This document shows, piece by piece, positions 1 through 8,674 of a stretch of DNA of 64,000 nt. This stretch comes from Paenibacillus sp. RC334 (lineage in GTDB: Bacteria > Bacillota > Bacilli > Paenibacillales > Paenibacillaceae). Positions within the stretch are counted from its first letter, which is position 1. Every line of letters starts with the position of its first letter. The stretch spans positions 1,426,001 through 1,490,000 of the forward strand of contig NZ_CP125370.1 in the NCBI RefSeq assembly GCF_030034735.1, in the 5' to 3' direction. The notes under the pieces are model-generated. The model searched no databases. It had not been told where the DNA came from and saw only the letters and a program-made list of their open reading frames with translations. The position numbers were made by a program, and so were the translations under genes.

Positions 1-45
1 CTGTAGGCAGATTTTTAAATGAATTGGTAAAAGGGGAAGAGGCAA

Positions 46-1662
46 TTGTCAAATTTCGAACCGTCCCGCACGAATCCCGCAGCGGTGCTTATGCTCCAGG
101 GCACAGCATCGGATGTGGGCAAAAGCGTGGTGACCACTGCACTGTGCCGTATATTCACGCAGGATGGCTATCGTCCCGCACCGTTCAAGTCACAAAATAT
201 GGCGCTAAATTCTTATGTCACCGAGGACGGCAAAGAAATTGGACGCGCTCAGGGTGTGCAGGCAGAAGCCTGCGGTATTGAAGCGACGACCGACATGAAT
301 CCGATTTTGATCAAACCGGTCAAGGATATGCATTCACAAATTGTTGTTCACGGTGTGCCTTATGCATATATGAGTGCTTCCGATTATCGAAAGAATTTTT
401 TGCCGCAAGCCAAACAGACGGTCATGGACGCGCTGAATCGGCTGCGTGATACCTATGACATTGTGCTTATGGAAGGGGCAGGCAGTCCGGCAGAAATTAA
501 TTTAAAGGACCGCGATATTGTAAATATGAATCTTGCGGGCTGGGCGGACGCTCCCGTGCTGCTTATTTCGGATATCGACCGGGGCGGTGTTTTCGCTTCT
601 CTGGTAGGAACGATTGAGCTGCTGGAGCCGCATGAGGTGCAGCGTATCCGTGGATTTGTCATTAACAAGTTCAGAGGGGATTTGTCCCTGCTTCAGCCGG
701 GACTGGACTGGCTGGAGGAACGAACCGGTATTCCTGTACTCGGCGTGCTGCCCTATCTACCGGATATCCGCATTGAGGCAGAGGATTCTGTGGTGCTGGA
801 CAAGAAGCCCAAGCTGTCTGCAAAGGATAAAGCGCTGGACATCGCGGTCATTCGTTATCCGCGTATTTCCAATTTTACAGACACGGATGCTTTGGCCGTA
901 GAGCCGGATGTGAGTGTACGTTATGTCACGGAGGCCGGAGAACTGGGTGTACCTGACGCTATTATTTTACCGGGGACGAAGGACACGATTGGCGATCTGC
1001 TTGAATTGCGGACAAGAGGTCTGGAGCAGGACATTCGGGAGGCTATGAATACGGGACACACGCAGTTGGTTGGCATTTGTGGAGGTTATCAGATGCTCGG
1101 CACAGCCTTGTTTGATCCCGAAGCGGTCGAATCTGGGTTGCCGCAGCAGGCAGAAGGGTTAGGTTGGCTGGCGCTATCCACGACCTTTTTAAAGGAAAAG
1201 CAAACGGTACGCGTACAGGGAACCTTGTCTAATCACTGCCCCTTGTTGCTAATTGCACCCGATTCGGATTCTGCTCCCACGTCGATAATTGAAGGCTATG
1301 AAATACATATGGGCGTCACGGAGTGTGTTACAGAACCACACGCGCCTAAAGATGGTACCGAGGGAATGAACCCAATGCACACCTTATTCCATATCCGTCG
1401 CGGCGAGGGAACAGCCTTTGAGGAAGGTTGGGGAACAGCGGATGGTAAAGTATGGGGTACCTATTTGCATGGTGTGTTTGATAATGATCGTTTTCGCCGT
1501 TCCTGGCTGGATGGATTGAGACAAGCCAAGGGCTTGGCAGGGCTGGATAGCACCTTTACCGTACGTGAAGCCAAGGAACGTGAGTTTGACCGTGTTGCAG
1601 AGGTGGTGCGGGCTCATTTGGACATGGACCGAATCTACCGCATTATGGGGATGGACTCTTAA
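46..1662 (+). CDS. cobQ: Cobyric acid synthase (adenosylcobyric acid synthase)
   Basis: Glutamine-dependent amidation of adenosylcobyrinic acid a,c-diamide to adenosylcobyric acid, a late step of cobalamin synthesis in the cytoplasm. The 538-residue product has the N-terminal ATP-binding domain (LQGTASDVGKS, residues about 17-27, a P-loop variant typical of CobQ) and a C-terminal class I glutamine amidotransferase domain with the nucleophile motif VGICGGYQML near residue 345 and the later YLHGVFDND histidine motif. Full length for the family. The start is TTG at 46, preceded by a purine-rich GGGGAAGAGG. It may be the last gene of a cobalamin operon lying to the left, because a strong terminator follows it. 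Confidence 0.95.
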   Translation: MSNFEPSRTNPAAVLMLQGTASDVGKSVVTTALCRIFTQDGYRPAPFKSQNMALNSYVTEDGKEIGRAQGVQAEACGIEATTDMNPILIKPVKDMHSQIVVHGVPYAYMSASDYRKNFLPQAKQTVMDALNRLRDTYDIVLMEGAGSPAEINLKDRDIVNMNLAGWADAPVLLISDIDRGGVFASLVGTIELLEPHEVQRIRGFVINKFRGDLSLLQPGLDWLEERTGIPVLGVLPYLPDIRIEAEDSVVLDKKPKLSAKDKALDIAVIRYPRISNFTDTDALAVEPDVSVRYVTEAGELGVPDAIILPGTKDTIGDLLELRTRGLEQDIREAMNTGHTQLVGICGGYQMLGTALFDPEAVESGLPQQAEGLGWLALSTTFLKEKQTVRVQGTLSNHCPLLLIAPDSDSAPTSIIEGYEIHMGVTECVTEPHAPKDGTEGMNPMHTLFHIRRGEGTAFEEGWGTADGKVWGTYLHGVFDNDRFRRSWLDGLRQAKGLAGLDSTFTVREAKEREFDRVAEVVRAHLDMDRIYRIMGMDS

Positions 1663-1701
1663 CCTTTATAGATGATCGTATAACATCACGCTTTAAAAAA
1701 T

Positions 1702-1752
1702 AAAGAGGTATCTCCACAGCCGTGTTCGTGGCCGCGAGATACCTCTTTCCTT
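1702..1752. terminator. Bidirectional terminator between cobQ and the chemotaxis gene
   Basis: A perfect 13-bp inverted repeat (AAAGAGGTATCTC at 1702 and its complement ending at 1748) with a 21-base loop, A-rich on the left and T-rich on the right. It separates two convergent genes and can serve both. Confidence 0.85.
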
Positions 1753-1762
1753 GTAGTTCAGC

Positions 1763-3463
1763 TTACTTGATTTTGAATTTTTGTACGGCTGTTTGCAGTT
1801 CGGTCGCTTGCTTGCTTAATTGGCGTACGACCTCGCTGTAGCCTTCCATTTCATTCAGTTGCTCATCGGAATTTAAACCGATTTCCTGAATCATAAGCTG
1901 GGCATTGGCAGCGATGAGAGCTGTCTCTTCCACGGAAGCCGATACTTCCTCCGAGCTGGCGGATACCTGCTCTGTTGCTGCGGATACCGTCTGGATCGTC
2001 GCGTTGATCGTCTGCATGAGCTGACTTAGCTGATTAAAGGCTGTACTCGCTTGCTGCACCATTTCCGTTCCCGAATGGATTTCACGGCTGACCCGGGTCA
2101 CAGAGTCAACGGACTGCTGCGATACTTCCTGGATGGTTACCAGGTAATCGGAAATTTGCTGTGTCGCTTCTTTCGACTGCTCGGCCAGCTTGCGAACTTC
2201 TCCGGCTACAACGGCGAAGCCGCGTCCATGCTCACCCGCACGGGCAGCCTCAATGGAGGCATTCAGGGACAACATTTGAATCTGCTTCGTAATATCAAAA
2301 ATAGCTGAAACAATGCTACCAATGGCCTCGGAGCGCTCATTCATACTATGGATGTATCGAAGCGACTCATCGGCAGCCTGTCCTACCTGCGACATTTGGG
2401 CAACAGCATTTTGAGCGAGTGTATTACCGTTCACTGTTTCTTCGGTTGCTTCACTGATCTGATCGGATACATCATTGGCAGAGGAGGCGATATGTTGAAC
2501 ACCTTGAGCGATTTCCTCCATAGCCTGTGCATTTTCAGCAGCAGCAGAAGCTATGCTGGTACTACCCTTTGCCACTTCCTCTGCGGCAACTGTAGAGTCC
2601 TGTACTTTTACACCCATGGCTTCAGTCCGGCGAAGCAGCTCGTCCGAGCCTTGTACAACCGCACCGGATGTGGAAAGCACATGACCGATCATTTCTTTCA
2701 GATTGTGGGACATGGATTGGAAGCTGCGGGCAAGCTGCGCAATTTCGTTGTTACCGATAACCTTCGGTTCTTGCGACAGGTCACCTTGAGCAATTTTTTC
2801 ACTATGACGAACCAATTCGGCAATAGGCTCTACAACCTTGCGTACGACAATGGTAGAAATAATTCCACCCAGCAGAAGCGTTACAATTGTAATACCTATG
2901 CAGATCCATAAAATTTGTTGGGATTTGTCCTGCACAAATCCAACGTCCTCGTTCACACCCAGGACCAGGTTACTGCCCGCTATGGCAAAGAAGGCGGTTT
3001 TGTGTAATCCGTATGAATCGCTGTAAATGTCACTGACATTCATCTCGCCTTGTTTTGCTTTTTTGATATCCTCCACAGGAACAAGTACATCTTTAACCTT
3101 ATATACCGATTTTTCATTTCGTGCGACAACTTCGGCATTACCATCTTTCACCACTGCGATATATGCCGATTCAAGTTTAAGCGTGTTGACCTTATCTTGA
3201 AGATAAGATTCCATCTGCATACCAGACCCGGAATCTGAACCATTTCCTTGCTGTGCCTGAACTGCCAAAGAAATATTAAGATCCTGATACACACTCTTGG
3301 CCCCGGTTTCCAGCATTTGATCCACCTGAGGAATGACACTGTTATTAATGATACTCATGGATACTGCATAAAAACTGACACTGAACAGAAGGGACGCGAA
3401 GAGCAGAATCAATATAATCATAATCCGCAATCTTGCGCCAATGGAACGATTAAAACGTTGCAT
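1763..3463 (-). CDS. Methyl-accepting chemotaxis protein
   Basis: Membrane chemoreceptor that passes a ligand signal to CheA/CheW. The 566-residue product has a TM helix near residues 12-38, an extracytoplasmic sensor of about 160 residues, a second TM helix (about 205-230), a HAMP segment, and the cytoplasmic signalling hairpin with the conserved tip SLNASIEAARAGEHGRGF. The start at 3463 is chosen because GAGGAG lies 7-8 bases upstream; the reading frame is open further upstream but without a ribosome site. It is a single gene, convergent with cobQ. The ligand cannot be told from sequence: the sensor domain is poorly conserved and only looks dCache/sCache-like in size. Confidence 0.93.
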   Translation of the reverse strand: MQRFNRSIGARLRIMIILILLFASLLFSVSFYAVSMSIINNSVIPQVDQMLETGAKSVYQDLNISLAVQAQQGNGSDSGSGMQMESYLQDKVNTLKLESAYIAVVKDGNAEVVARNEKSVYKVKDVLVPVEDIKKAKQGEMNVSDIYSDSYGLHKTAFFAIAGSNLVLGVNEDVGFVQDKSQQILWICIGITIVTLLLGGIISTIVVRKVVEPIAELVRHSEKIAQGDLSQEPKVIGNNEIAQLARSFQSMSHNLKEMIGHVLSTSGAVVQGSDELLRRTEAMGVKVQDSTVAAEEVAKGSTSIASAAAENAQAMEEIAQGVQHIASSANDVSDQISEATEETVNGNTLAQNAVAQMSQVGQAADESLRYIHSMNERSEAIGSIVSAIFDITKQIQMLSLNASIEAARAGEHGRGFAVVAGEVRKLAEQSKEATQQISDYLVTIQEVSQQSVDSVTRVSREIHSGTEMVQQASTAFNQLSQLMQTINATIQTVSAATEQVSASSEEVSASVEETALIAANAQLMIQEIGLNSDEQLNEMEGYSEVVRQLSKQATELQTAVQKFKIK

Positions 3464-3977
3464 GGAAAATCTCCTCTCACATGATAATGATAAGTTGGTA
3501 TTAAAAAGAAAATATACAGATTTCCCTGCTTGAAGTAGGTCGCTTGTCCAATTTACATTAGACACGTCATGATCTACTTATTTTCCTTTTCTGCTTGAAG
3601 AAAAAACTGAAAATGTTCGGATTCTATGTATATTTCAGTTGTATTCAAGGGGCAAGAACAAGAAAGGGAAGCAATCCATGAATTACTAAAAAGTAGGTTA
3701 GACCTATTTTACATAATTAACAGGCGGTTGAATAGTCATATTTGCCCAAAAACAAACAAAAAAATGTAACTATGGTCGTGGGCTATTAGATGTAAGCTTG
3801 ATGTAAAATCATCAGAGGATGAAAATGAATATCTCATTCCTTCTTTTAAGACTATTGTAAAAAAGAAGGAATGAAAGTAGTATAAGGAATGTCGCTTTCC
3901 ATGTACTTCCTGTAAGCAGTTATATATTAAGTACGAATGTGGCCTTCAATATACATAAAAAAGGGGAAAAGGCTTTT
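3464..3977 (+). other. Intergenic region with a 13-bp hairpin
   Basis: A 514-base AT-rich gap between two divergent genes. It holds a perfect 13-bp inverted repeat (CATTCCTTCTTTT at 3835-3847 and its complement at 3861-3873) with a 13-base loop and no T-tract after it, so it looks more like an operator or leader hairpin than a terminator. I saw no LicT-type RNA antiterminator here, unlike in front of the two intact PTS-operon genes downstream. Confidence 0.5.
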
Positions 3978-5219
3978 ATGAATCAGGATTTACTTTCCAA
4001 AGAAATGATTTCGCAGGCAGGAGGAGAAGACAAACAGGAGCCTGCTTCCGCTTCCGGCAATGGAAAAACTGGCACAGCAAGGAATCCGATAAGTCGCCTG
4101 TTTGATTTTATTTCGGGTGTGTTTACCTCAATCCTGCCGGCACTGATCGGGGCGGGAATCATTCAGGTGATTGCTTCTGTCTTGTTGTATCTGGATATTG
4201 ATTCTAAATTTAAAATTTTTACAATTGTAATGTACATTGGCGGATTAGTATTTTATCTTTTACCCCTAATGGTAGCAGTAAGTGCAGCCAAAAAGCTTGG
4301 CAGCAACATATTCATTGCAGCAGTCATCGGGGGATGCTCGTTTCTTCCCAGCCTTACGGAAGTGCTGAAGTCCGCTAAAGAGATCAGCTCGACCAGTTTA
4401 CCAGTGGCGGAGCCCCAGTATATTTCTTCCTTTATACTGATCCTTATTACCGTTTGGCTTGCAGCGAAAATTGAGCAAGGATTAGGCAAATTTAATCGCT
4501 ATGCCATAAAGCTGATGGTTGTCCCAACGTTGACGCTCATGATTATCATGCCTTTATTGCTGTTTGTTTTCGGTCCGCTGTGGACTACCTTGGCTCATAC
4601 ATTGTCAGAAGAATTTTCTTCATTGTTCTTCTTCAATTCGGAAGTATTGGCGGGTCTGCTGTATGGAGGCACTATACCTTTGCTTCATTTTTCGGGCATG
4701 CAATATATGCTGGTGAACGATATGCTGGAATCCGTTGCTGCGACGGGCTATGATTACATTGCTCCTGTCATGGTGGCGGCGGTTATGGCTCAAGCGGGGG
4801 CGGCGTTCGGCGTATGTATTAAATCCAAAAATTCCAAAGTCAAGGCGCTGGCCGCAACCACAGGCTTGTTAGCCGTGCTAGGAATCATTGAACCGGCCAT
4901 GTATGGTGTTAATGTACGTTTCAAAAAACCGTTTCTTGCTGCGTTGATCGGCGGGGCCATTGGTGGGGCATTTGTGTGCCTGTTTGAAACGGCGATCACT
5001 GCTCTGGTAAGCTTATTCGGACTAATGACTTTACCGCTGTTTAGTGACTCCACGCTTGTGTATGCCGTTTTGGGGATGGTCATTTCGTTTGTGACGGCTG
5101 GTGTAATTACGTATTTCATGGGCTTTGTGGAGGAAAAAGAGGAACATTCAAAAGGACCATCCACATCTGGCACCAGCACTGCTTCGGATTTGGCAGTGGA
5201 AAAGAGCGCCAACAACTAG
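3978..5219 (+). CDS. PTS EIIC permease, degenerate (lacks EIIB and EIIA)
   Basis: Membrane EIIC of the beta-glucoside (glucose-glucoside) PTS family, 413 residues with about ten hydrophobic segments. It aligns closely with the EIIC part of the complete EIIBCA at 6543-8441 (shared NPISxLFDFIxGxFTxILPA, EPAMYGVNxRFKKPF). Its first residues (SKEMISQAGGED) match the first residues of that protein's EIIB domain, but the EIIB core with the phosphorylated Cys (HCMTRLRF) is missing, as if removed by an in-frame deletion. EIIA relics lie just downstream. ATG at 3978 is preferred to the upstream in-frame ATG because AAAAAGGGGAAAAGG precedes it. It could be a non-functional relic, a carrier using EIIB/EIIA in trans, or a sensor. 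Family certain, function doubtful. Confidence 0.85.
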   Translation: MNQDLLSKEMISQAGGEDKQEPASASGNGKTGTARNPISRLFDFISGVFTSILPALIGAGIIQVIASVLLYLDIDSKFKIFTIVMYIGGLVFYLLPLMVAVSAAKKLGSNIFIAAVIGGCSFLPSLTEVLKSAKEISSTSLPVAEPQYISSFILILITVWLAAKIEQGLGKFNRYAIKLMVVPTLTLMIIMPLLLFVFGPLWTTLAHTLSEEFSSLFFFNSEVLAGLLYGGTIPLLHFSGMQYMLVNDMLESVAATGYDYIAPVMVAAVMAQAGAAFGVCIKSKNSKVKALAATTGLLAVLGIIEPAMYGVNVRFKKPFLAALIGGAIGGAFVCLFETAITALVSLFGLMTLPLFSDSTLVYAVLGMVISFVTAGVITYFMGFVEEKEEHSKGPSTSGTSTASDLAVEKSANN

Positions 5220-5246
5220 GCTGCTTCGAATAAACCATCGAAGGAC

Positions 5247-5312
5247 TTGTCATTTCCCCCAGTGGAGGGATCGTGTTTTCTAACTCCAAAAGCGGACACG
5301 CTGCAGCACTAT
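5247..5312 (+). pseudogene. Relic of a PTS EIIA domain
   Basis: After the stop of the EIIC gene the DNA still encodes, with a small indel, an EIIA-like stretch: VISP then (in another frame) PVEG, then IVFSNSKSGHA. This matches VVSPVEGTVFS and AKSGHA in the intact EIIA at about 8101-8158. The phosphorylated His segment (MLIHVGMDT in the intact copy) is no longer recognisable. It shows that the EIIC gene was once a full EIIBCA. Confidence 0.6.
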
Positions 5313-5362
5313 CGTGCAGATTAAAGGCAGTAATTTGGTGCTCCCATCGCCTAGGGGCCTTA

Positions 5363-5413
5363 TGAAAGTGTTTACAAAAAAAACTTGTCAGCTCAGTTCT
5401 TATATGATATTAT
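5363..5413 (+). promoter_or_regulatory. cre-like CcpA site and sigma-A promoter of licT
   Basis: TGAAAGTGTTTACA at 5363-5376 fits the CcpA operator consensus TGWAANCGNTNWCA with one mismatch. It lies just upstream of TTGTCA (5385-5390), 17 bases, TATTAT (5408-5413), a good vegetative promoter. Its position suggests catabolite control of the beta-glucoside operon. Inference from consensus only. Confidence 0.65.
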
Positions 5414-5443
5414 GATGGCAGTTATTCAAAACTGCACATTCGT

Positions 5444-5515
5444 GGATTGTTACTGATTGTATCAGGCAAAACCATAAGCAGGCACTAAGTGTCAGTTTTG
5501 GTATTGCCTTTTTTT
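5444..5515 (+). promoter_or_regulatory. Ribonucleic antiterminator (RAT) overlapping a terminator, upstream of licT
   Basis: GGATTGTTACTGATTGTATC at 5444, followed by AGGCAAAACC, is a classic BglG/LicT-family RAT. Its 3' part overlaps the left arm of a terminator (AGGCAAAACCA pairing with GGTATTGCCT at 5500-5509, then a T-run). LicT binding would stabilise the RAT and block the terminator, so licT is autoregulated by substrate. Confidence 0.9.
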
Positions 5516-5543
5516 ACTACTCCAAGCGGCCTAAGGTGATGGA

Positions 5544-6377
5544 ATGAAGATAGCAAAGGTGCTGAATAACAATGTTGTAACGGTCATTGATGAGCAGCAG
5601 AAAGAATTAGTCATTATGGGAAGAGGCATTGCTTTTAAGAAAAGCTCAGGCGATGAGATTGATGAAGGGCATATCGAGAAAATCTTTAAGCTTGAAAGCA
5701 CCGAGGTTTCCCGCAAACTGATGACCCTGATGTCTGATATCCCTATTGAATATGTTGAAATTTCTGATGAGATCATTCAATATGCCAAAACGATACTCGG
5801 TGTGGAATTACATGACAGCATCTACATTTCGCTGACGGATCATATCCATTTTGCCATAGAGCGTTATCGTTTGGGGATGGATATAAAGAACGCCCTTTTC
5901 TGGGAAATCAAACGAATGTACCGCAAGGAATTTTCGATTGGGACCAAAGCACTGCATATGATTCAGGACAAGCTGGGAGTTACGCTTCCGGATGATGAAG
6001 GAGCCTTCATTGCTCTGCATCTGGTGAATGCTCAGCTCAACAGTGAAATGCGCGAAACGATAGCCCTGACTAACATCGTCAAGGATATCATTAACATTGT
6101 AAGCCGCTTTTTTGTAATGGAGCTGGATGAAGAGTCGTTAAGCTACTACCGCTTTATTACACATCTCAAATTTTTTGCTCAACGGGTAATGAACGGGACC
6201 CCTGTACAAAATGCAGATAATTCCCTTCATGATATGGTTAAGGTGCAGTACAAGAATGCCTACGCCTGTGCTGAAAAAATAAGAGATTATACGACTAAAA
6301 TCTATGGTCGGAGCTTATCCCAGGATGAGATGCTATATCTCACCATTCATATCGAGCGTATCATTAAAAATCAATGA
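5544..6377 (+). CDS. licT: LicT/BglG-family transcription antiterminator
   Basis: RNA-binding antiterminator for beta-glucoside PTS genes, 277 residues, the family's usual length. The N-terminal co-antiterminator domain (about 1-55, KIAKVLNNNVV at the start) binds the RAT hairpin. Two PTS regulation domains follow, with conserved His in SLTDHIHFAIER (PRD1), IALHLVNAQ (PRD1) and LTIHIERI (PRD2), which are phosphorylated by EIIB and HPr in the known family. ATG at 5544 follows AAGGTGAT. It lies between two RATs, one ahead of itself and one ahead of the EIIBCA gene, so it should control both. Confidence 0.95.
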   Translation: MKIAKVLNNNVVTVIDEQQKELVIMGRGIAFKKSSGDEIDEGHIEKIFKLESTEVSRKLMTLMSDIPIEYVEISDEIIQYAKTILGVELHDSIYISLTDHIHFAIERYRLGMDIKNALFWEIKRMYRKEFSIGTKALHMIQDKLGVTLPDDEGAFIALHLVNAQLNSEMRETIALTNIVKDIINIVSRFFVMELDEESLSYYRFITHLKFFAQRVMNGTPVQNADNSLHDMVKVQYKNAYACAEKIRDYTTKIYGRSLSQDEMLYLTIHIERIIKNQ

Positions 6378-6400
6378 TTTCATGGATGATCAGGGATTTA

Positions 6401-6494
6401 GGATTGCTACTTCTAAACCAGAAGGCAAAACCTGAATGCTGAAAGAAGATTGGCTTTTTATAAAGCTGTCTGCTTTCTGTATTCAGGTTTTTTT
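6401..6494 (+). promoter_or_regulatory. Second RAT/terminator between licT and the PTS gene
   Basis: GGATTGCTACTTC at 6401 continuing to AAGGCAAAACC at 6432 is a RAT. AAAACCTGAAT (6427-6437) pairs perfectly with ATTCAGGTTTT (6481-6491), followed by more T, forming the overlapping terminator. It makes read-through from licT into the EIIBCA gene LicT-dependent. Confidence 0.85.
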
Positions 6495-6542
6495 ATTGCC
6501 AATTTACGCATTTTATACCTTAAAAGAAAAGAGGAAACCCTC

Positions 6543-8441
6543 ATGGATCGAAATCAATTATCCAAAGAGATACTTAAACTGGTTGGTGGTGAAGAAAACG
6601 TTGAGCAGGTAGTTCACTGCATGACCCGCTTGCGCTTCAATCTTTATGATAATAAGAAAGCTCAGAAAGATCAGTTGAAAAAAACGGATGGCGTCATGGG
6701 AGTGATGGAGAGTGGCGGCCAGTTTCAGGTTATTATCGGTGATGATGTAGCTAACGTGTACAAATCGTTGGTGAGCAACATGTCCAAGGTGCCGCAAAGT
6801 GAGACAGTCGCAAGCAATGCATCCAAGAAAAAACAAAACCCGATCAGCAGTCTGTTTGACTTTATAGCTGGTATGTTTACACCTATTTTGCCGGCGATCA
6901 CCGGTGCAGGTATGATCAAAGGGATCATTGCTCTATTGGTGGCAATGAACTGGATGTCCGATAAGAGTCAAACCTATACGATTTTAGCGGCAATAGGAGA
7001 CGGAGCATTCTATTTCCTGCCGATTATTCTGGCTGTGAGTGCTGCTAGAAAACTGGGAAGTAACATGTTTATCGCGGCTGCGATAGGTGCCTCTATTTTG
7101 CATCCGACGATTACGGCATTGCTGGCATCCAATGTGAAGGTTAGCTTTATCGGTCTTCCGGTGACGGCGGCAACCTATGCATCGACTGTTATTCCCATCG
7201 TTATTGCGATCTGGCTGGCGGCCCATGTTGAAAAATTCATTGATAAGTATACACATGCATCATTGAAGCTGATTGTCGTTCCGACACTGACTTTGTTGAT
7301 TGTTGTGCCTGCAACGTTGATTGCAGTAGGTCCGCTGGGCGCCATTATTGGTAATGGCCTGTCGGGTGGTATTTCTTGGTTGTTTGAAAATACAGGTCCG
7401 CTTGCAGGTCTGGTACTCGGTGGTACCTTCTCCCTGATCATCATGACAGGTATGCACTATGCGTTGATTCCTATCATGATTGGTTCTATCGCCACGCTGG
7501 GCTATGACTACATGATTCCGATTATGGCAGCAGCTAACTTGGCTCAGGCTGGCGCTACAATGGGTGTATTCTTGAAATCCAAAAATGCCAAAATCAAAAC
7601 GTTGGCTTTCTCCACAAGCTTGACAGCTATTATGGGTGTAACCGAGCCTGCAATGTATGGGGTAAACATGCGGTTTAAAAAACCGTTTATCGCAGCGTTG
7701 ATCGGAGGTGCCGTTGGCGGAGGATTCATGGGCTTGTTTGGCACAAAAGCTTATGTTATGGGTGGACTGGCTGGCTTGCCTGGCTTGGCAATGTTTATCG
7801 GACCAACTTTCTTGTACGCAATTCTTGGTATCATTATCGCATTTGCGGCTGCTACAGTGGCAACCTATTTGATCGGTTTTGAAGATGTGAAGGAAGAAGA
7901 AGCTTCATCAACAGGTGCTGCTGGAGACATCTCTACTGAGGAAGTAGCACCATCTCCTGTGGCCTCACTGCCAAAAGGCGAGAAAATCCCGGTATACAGC
8001 CCGATTATGGGTGAGGTTAAGCCGCTCAGTGAAGTCAATGACCCTGCTTTTTCTCAGGAAATCATGGGTAGAGGATGGGCTATTGAGCCATCTGAAGGTC
8101 GCGTTGTTTCTCCAGTTGAAGGTACCGTATTCTCCATTGCCAAAAGTGGACATGCCGTAGGTTTGGTGAGTGATTCCGGGCTTGAAATGCTCATACACGT
8201 TGGGATGGATACGGTAAAGCTGAAAGGCCTTCATTTTACTCCTCATGTGAAAGCAGGGGATCGAGTGAAAGTAGGCGATCTCATGCTGGAGTTTGATCTG
8301 GCGGAAATTCGCAAGGCTGGTTACGAAACGATTACACCTGTTATTGTTACGAACGTAGCTCAGTTTAGTGAACTGGAGCCTGCTGGAAATGAGCATAAAG
8401 TGGTTAAGGAACAGGAGCTTTTTTATACAGTAATCGTCTAA
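6543..8441 (+). CDS. bglP: Beta-glucoside-specific PTS enzyme EIIBCA
   Basis: Phosphorylating sugar importer in the membrane, 632 residues in the order EIIB-EIIC-EIIA. EIIB (about 1-85) carries the active Cys in VVHCMTRLRF. EIIC (about 105-460) has the ten-helix permease with EPAMYGVNMRFKKPF. EIIA (about 480-632) carries the active His in MLIHVGMDTVKLKG. The start at 6543 follows AAAGAGGAAA at the right distance; an upstream open stretch has no such site. Control is by the RAT at 6401-6494. No 6-phospho-beta-glucosidase gene follows, so the hydrolase must be elsewhere. The symbol is by family; the sugar is not proven. Confidence 0.9.
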   Translation: MDRNQLSKEILKLVGGEENVEQVVHCMTRLRFNLYDNKKAQKDQLKKTDGVMGVMESGGQFQVIIGDDVANVYKSLVSNMSKVPQSETVASNASKKKQNPISSLFDFIAGMFTPILPAITGAGMIKGIIALLVAMNWMSDKSQTYTILAAIGDGAFYFLPIILAVSAARKLGSNMFIAAAIGASILHPTITALLASNVKVSFIGLPVTAATYASTVIPIVIAIWLAAHVEKFIDKYTHASLKLIVVPTLTLLIVVPATLIAVGPLGAIIGNGLSGGISWLFENTGPLAGLVLGGTFSLIIMTGMHYALIPIMIGSIATLGYDYMIPIMAAANLAQAGATMGVFLKSKNAKIKTLAFSTSLTAIMGVTEPAMYGVNMRFKKPFIAALIGGAVGGGFMGLFGTKAYVMGGLAGLPGLAMFIGPTFLYAILGIIIAFAAATVATYLIGFEDVKEEEASSTGAAGDISTEEVAPSPVASLPKGEKIPVYSPIMGEVKPLSEVNDPAFSQEIMGRGWAIEPSEGRVVSPVEGTVFSIAKSGHAVGLVSDSGLEMLIHVGMDTVKLKGLHFTPHVKAGDRVKVGDLMLEFDLAEIRKAGYETITPVIVTNVAQFSELEPAGNEHKVVKEQELFYTVIV

Positions 8442-8492
8442 CGACAACAAAAGATTTTACGTATAATCTAACATCAATCGTTGGATTAACGA

Positions 8493-8529
8493 AAGGCAAG
8501 TCTTCGAAACAGGAAGACTTGCCTTTTTG
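8493..8529 (+). terminator. Terminator of the PTS operon
   Basis: AAGGCAAGTCTTC, a 7-base loop, then GAAGACTTGCCTTTTTG: an 11-bp or longer perfect stem with a T-tract. Confidence 0.93.
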
Positions 8530-8674
8530 CGTTTTCAATGTAATCCCCCAAAGCTATACTGGCTTCAACCCATTTATTAAAACAAAACCTACAAAGATAG
8601 TTGGTATTGTGATATAGTAATTAACGGATTGAAGGGTCACTTAATAAAATATCATCTGTCTGGAGGAAAAATAT

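Noticed and set aside
5399..5413. TCTTATATGATATTAT resembles the cluster promoter motif
   Set aside because: It is the sigma-A -10 region of licT, lacks TTGA at the right place and has no GTTAA 16 bases before it.
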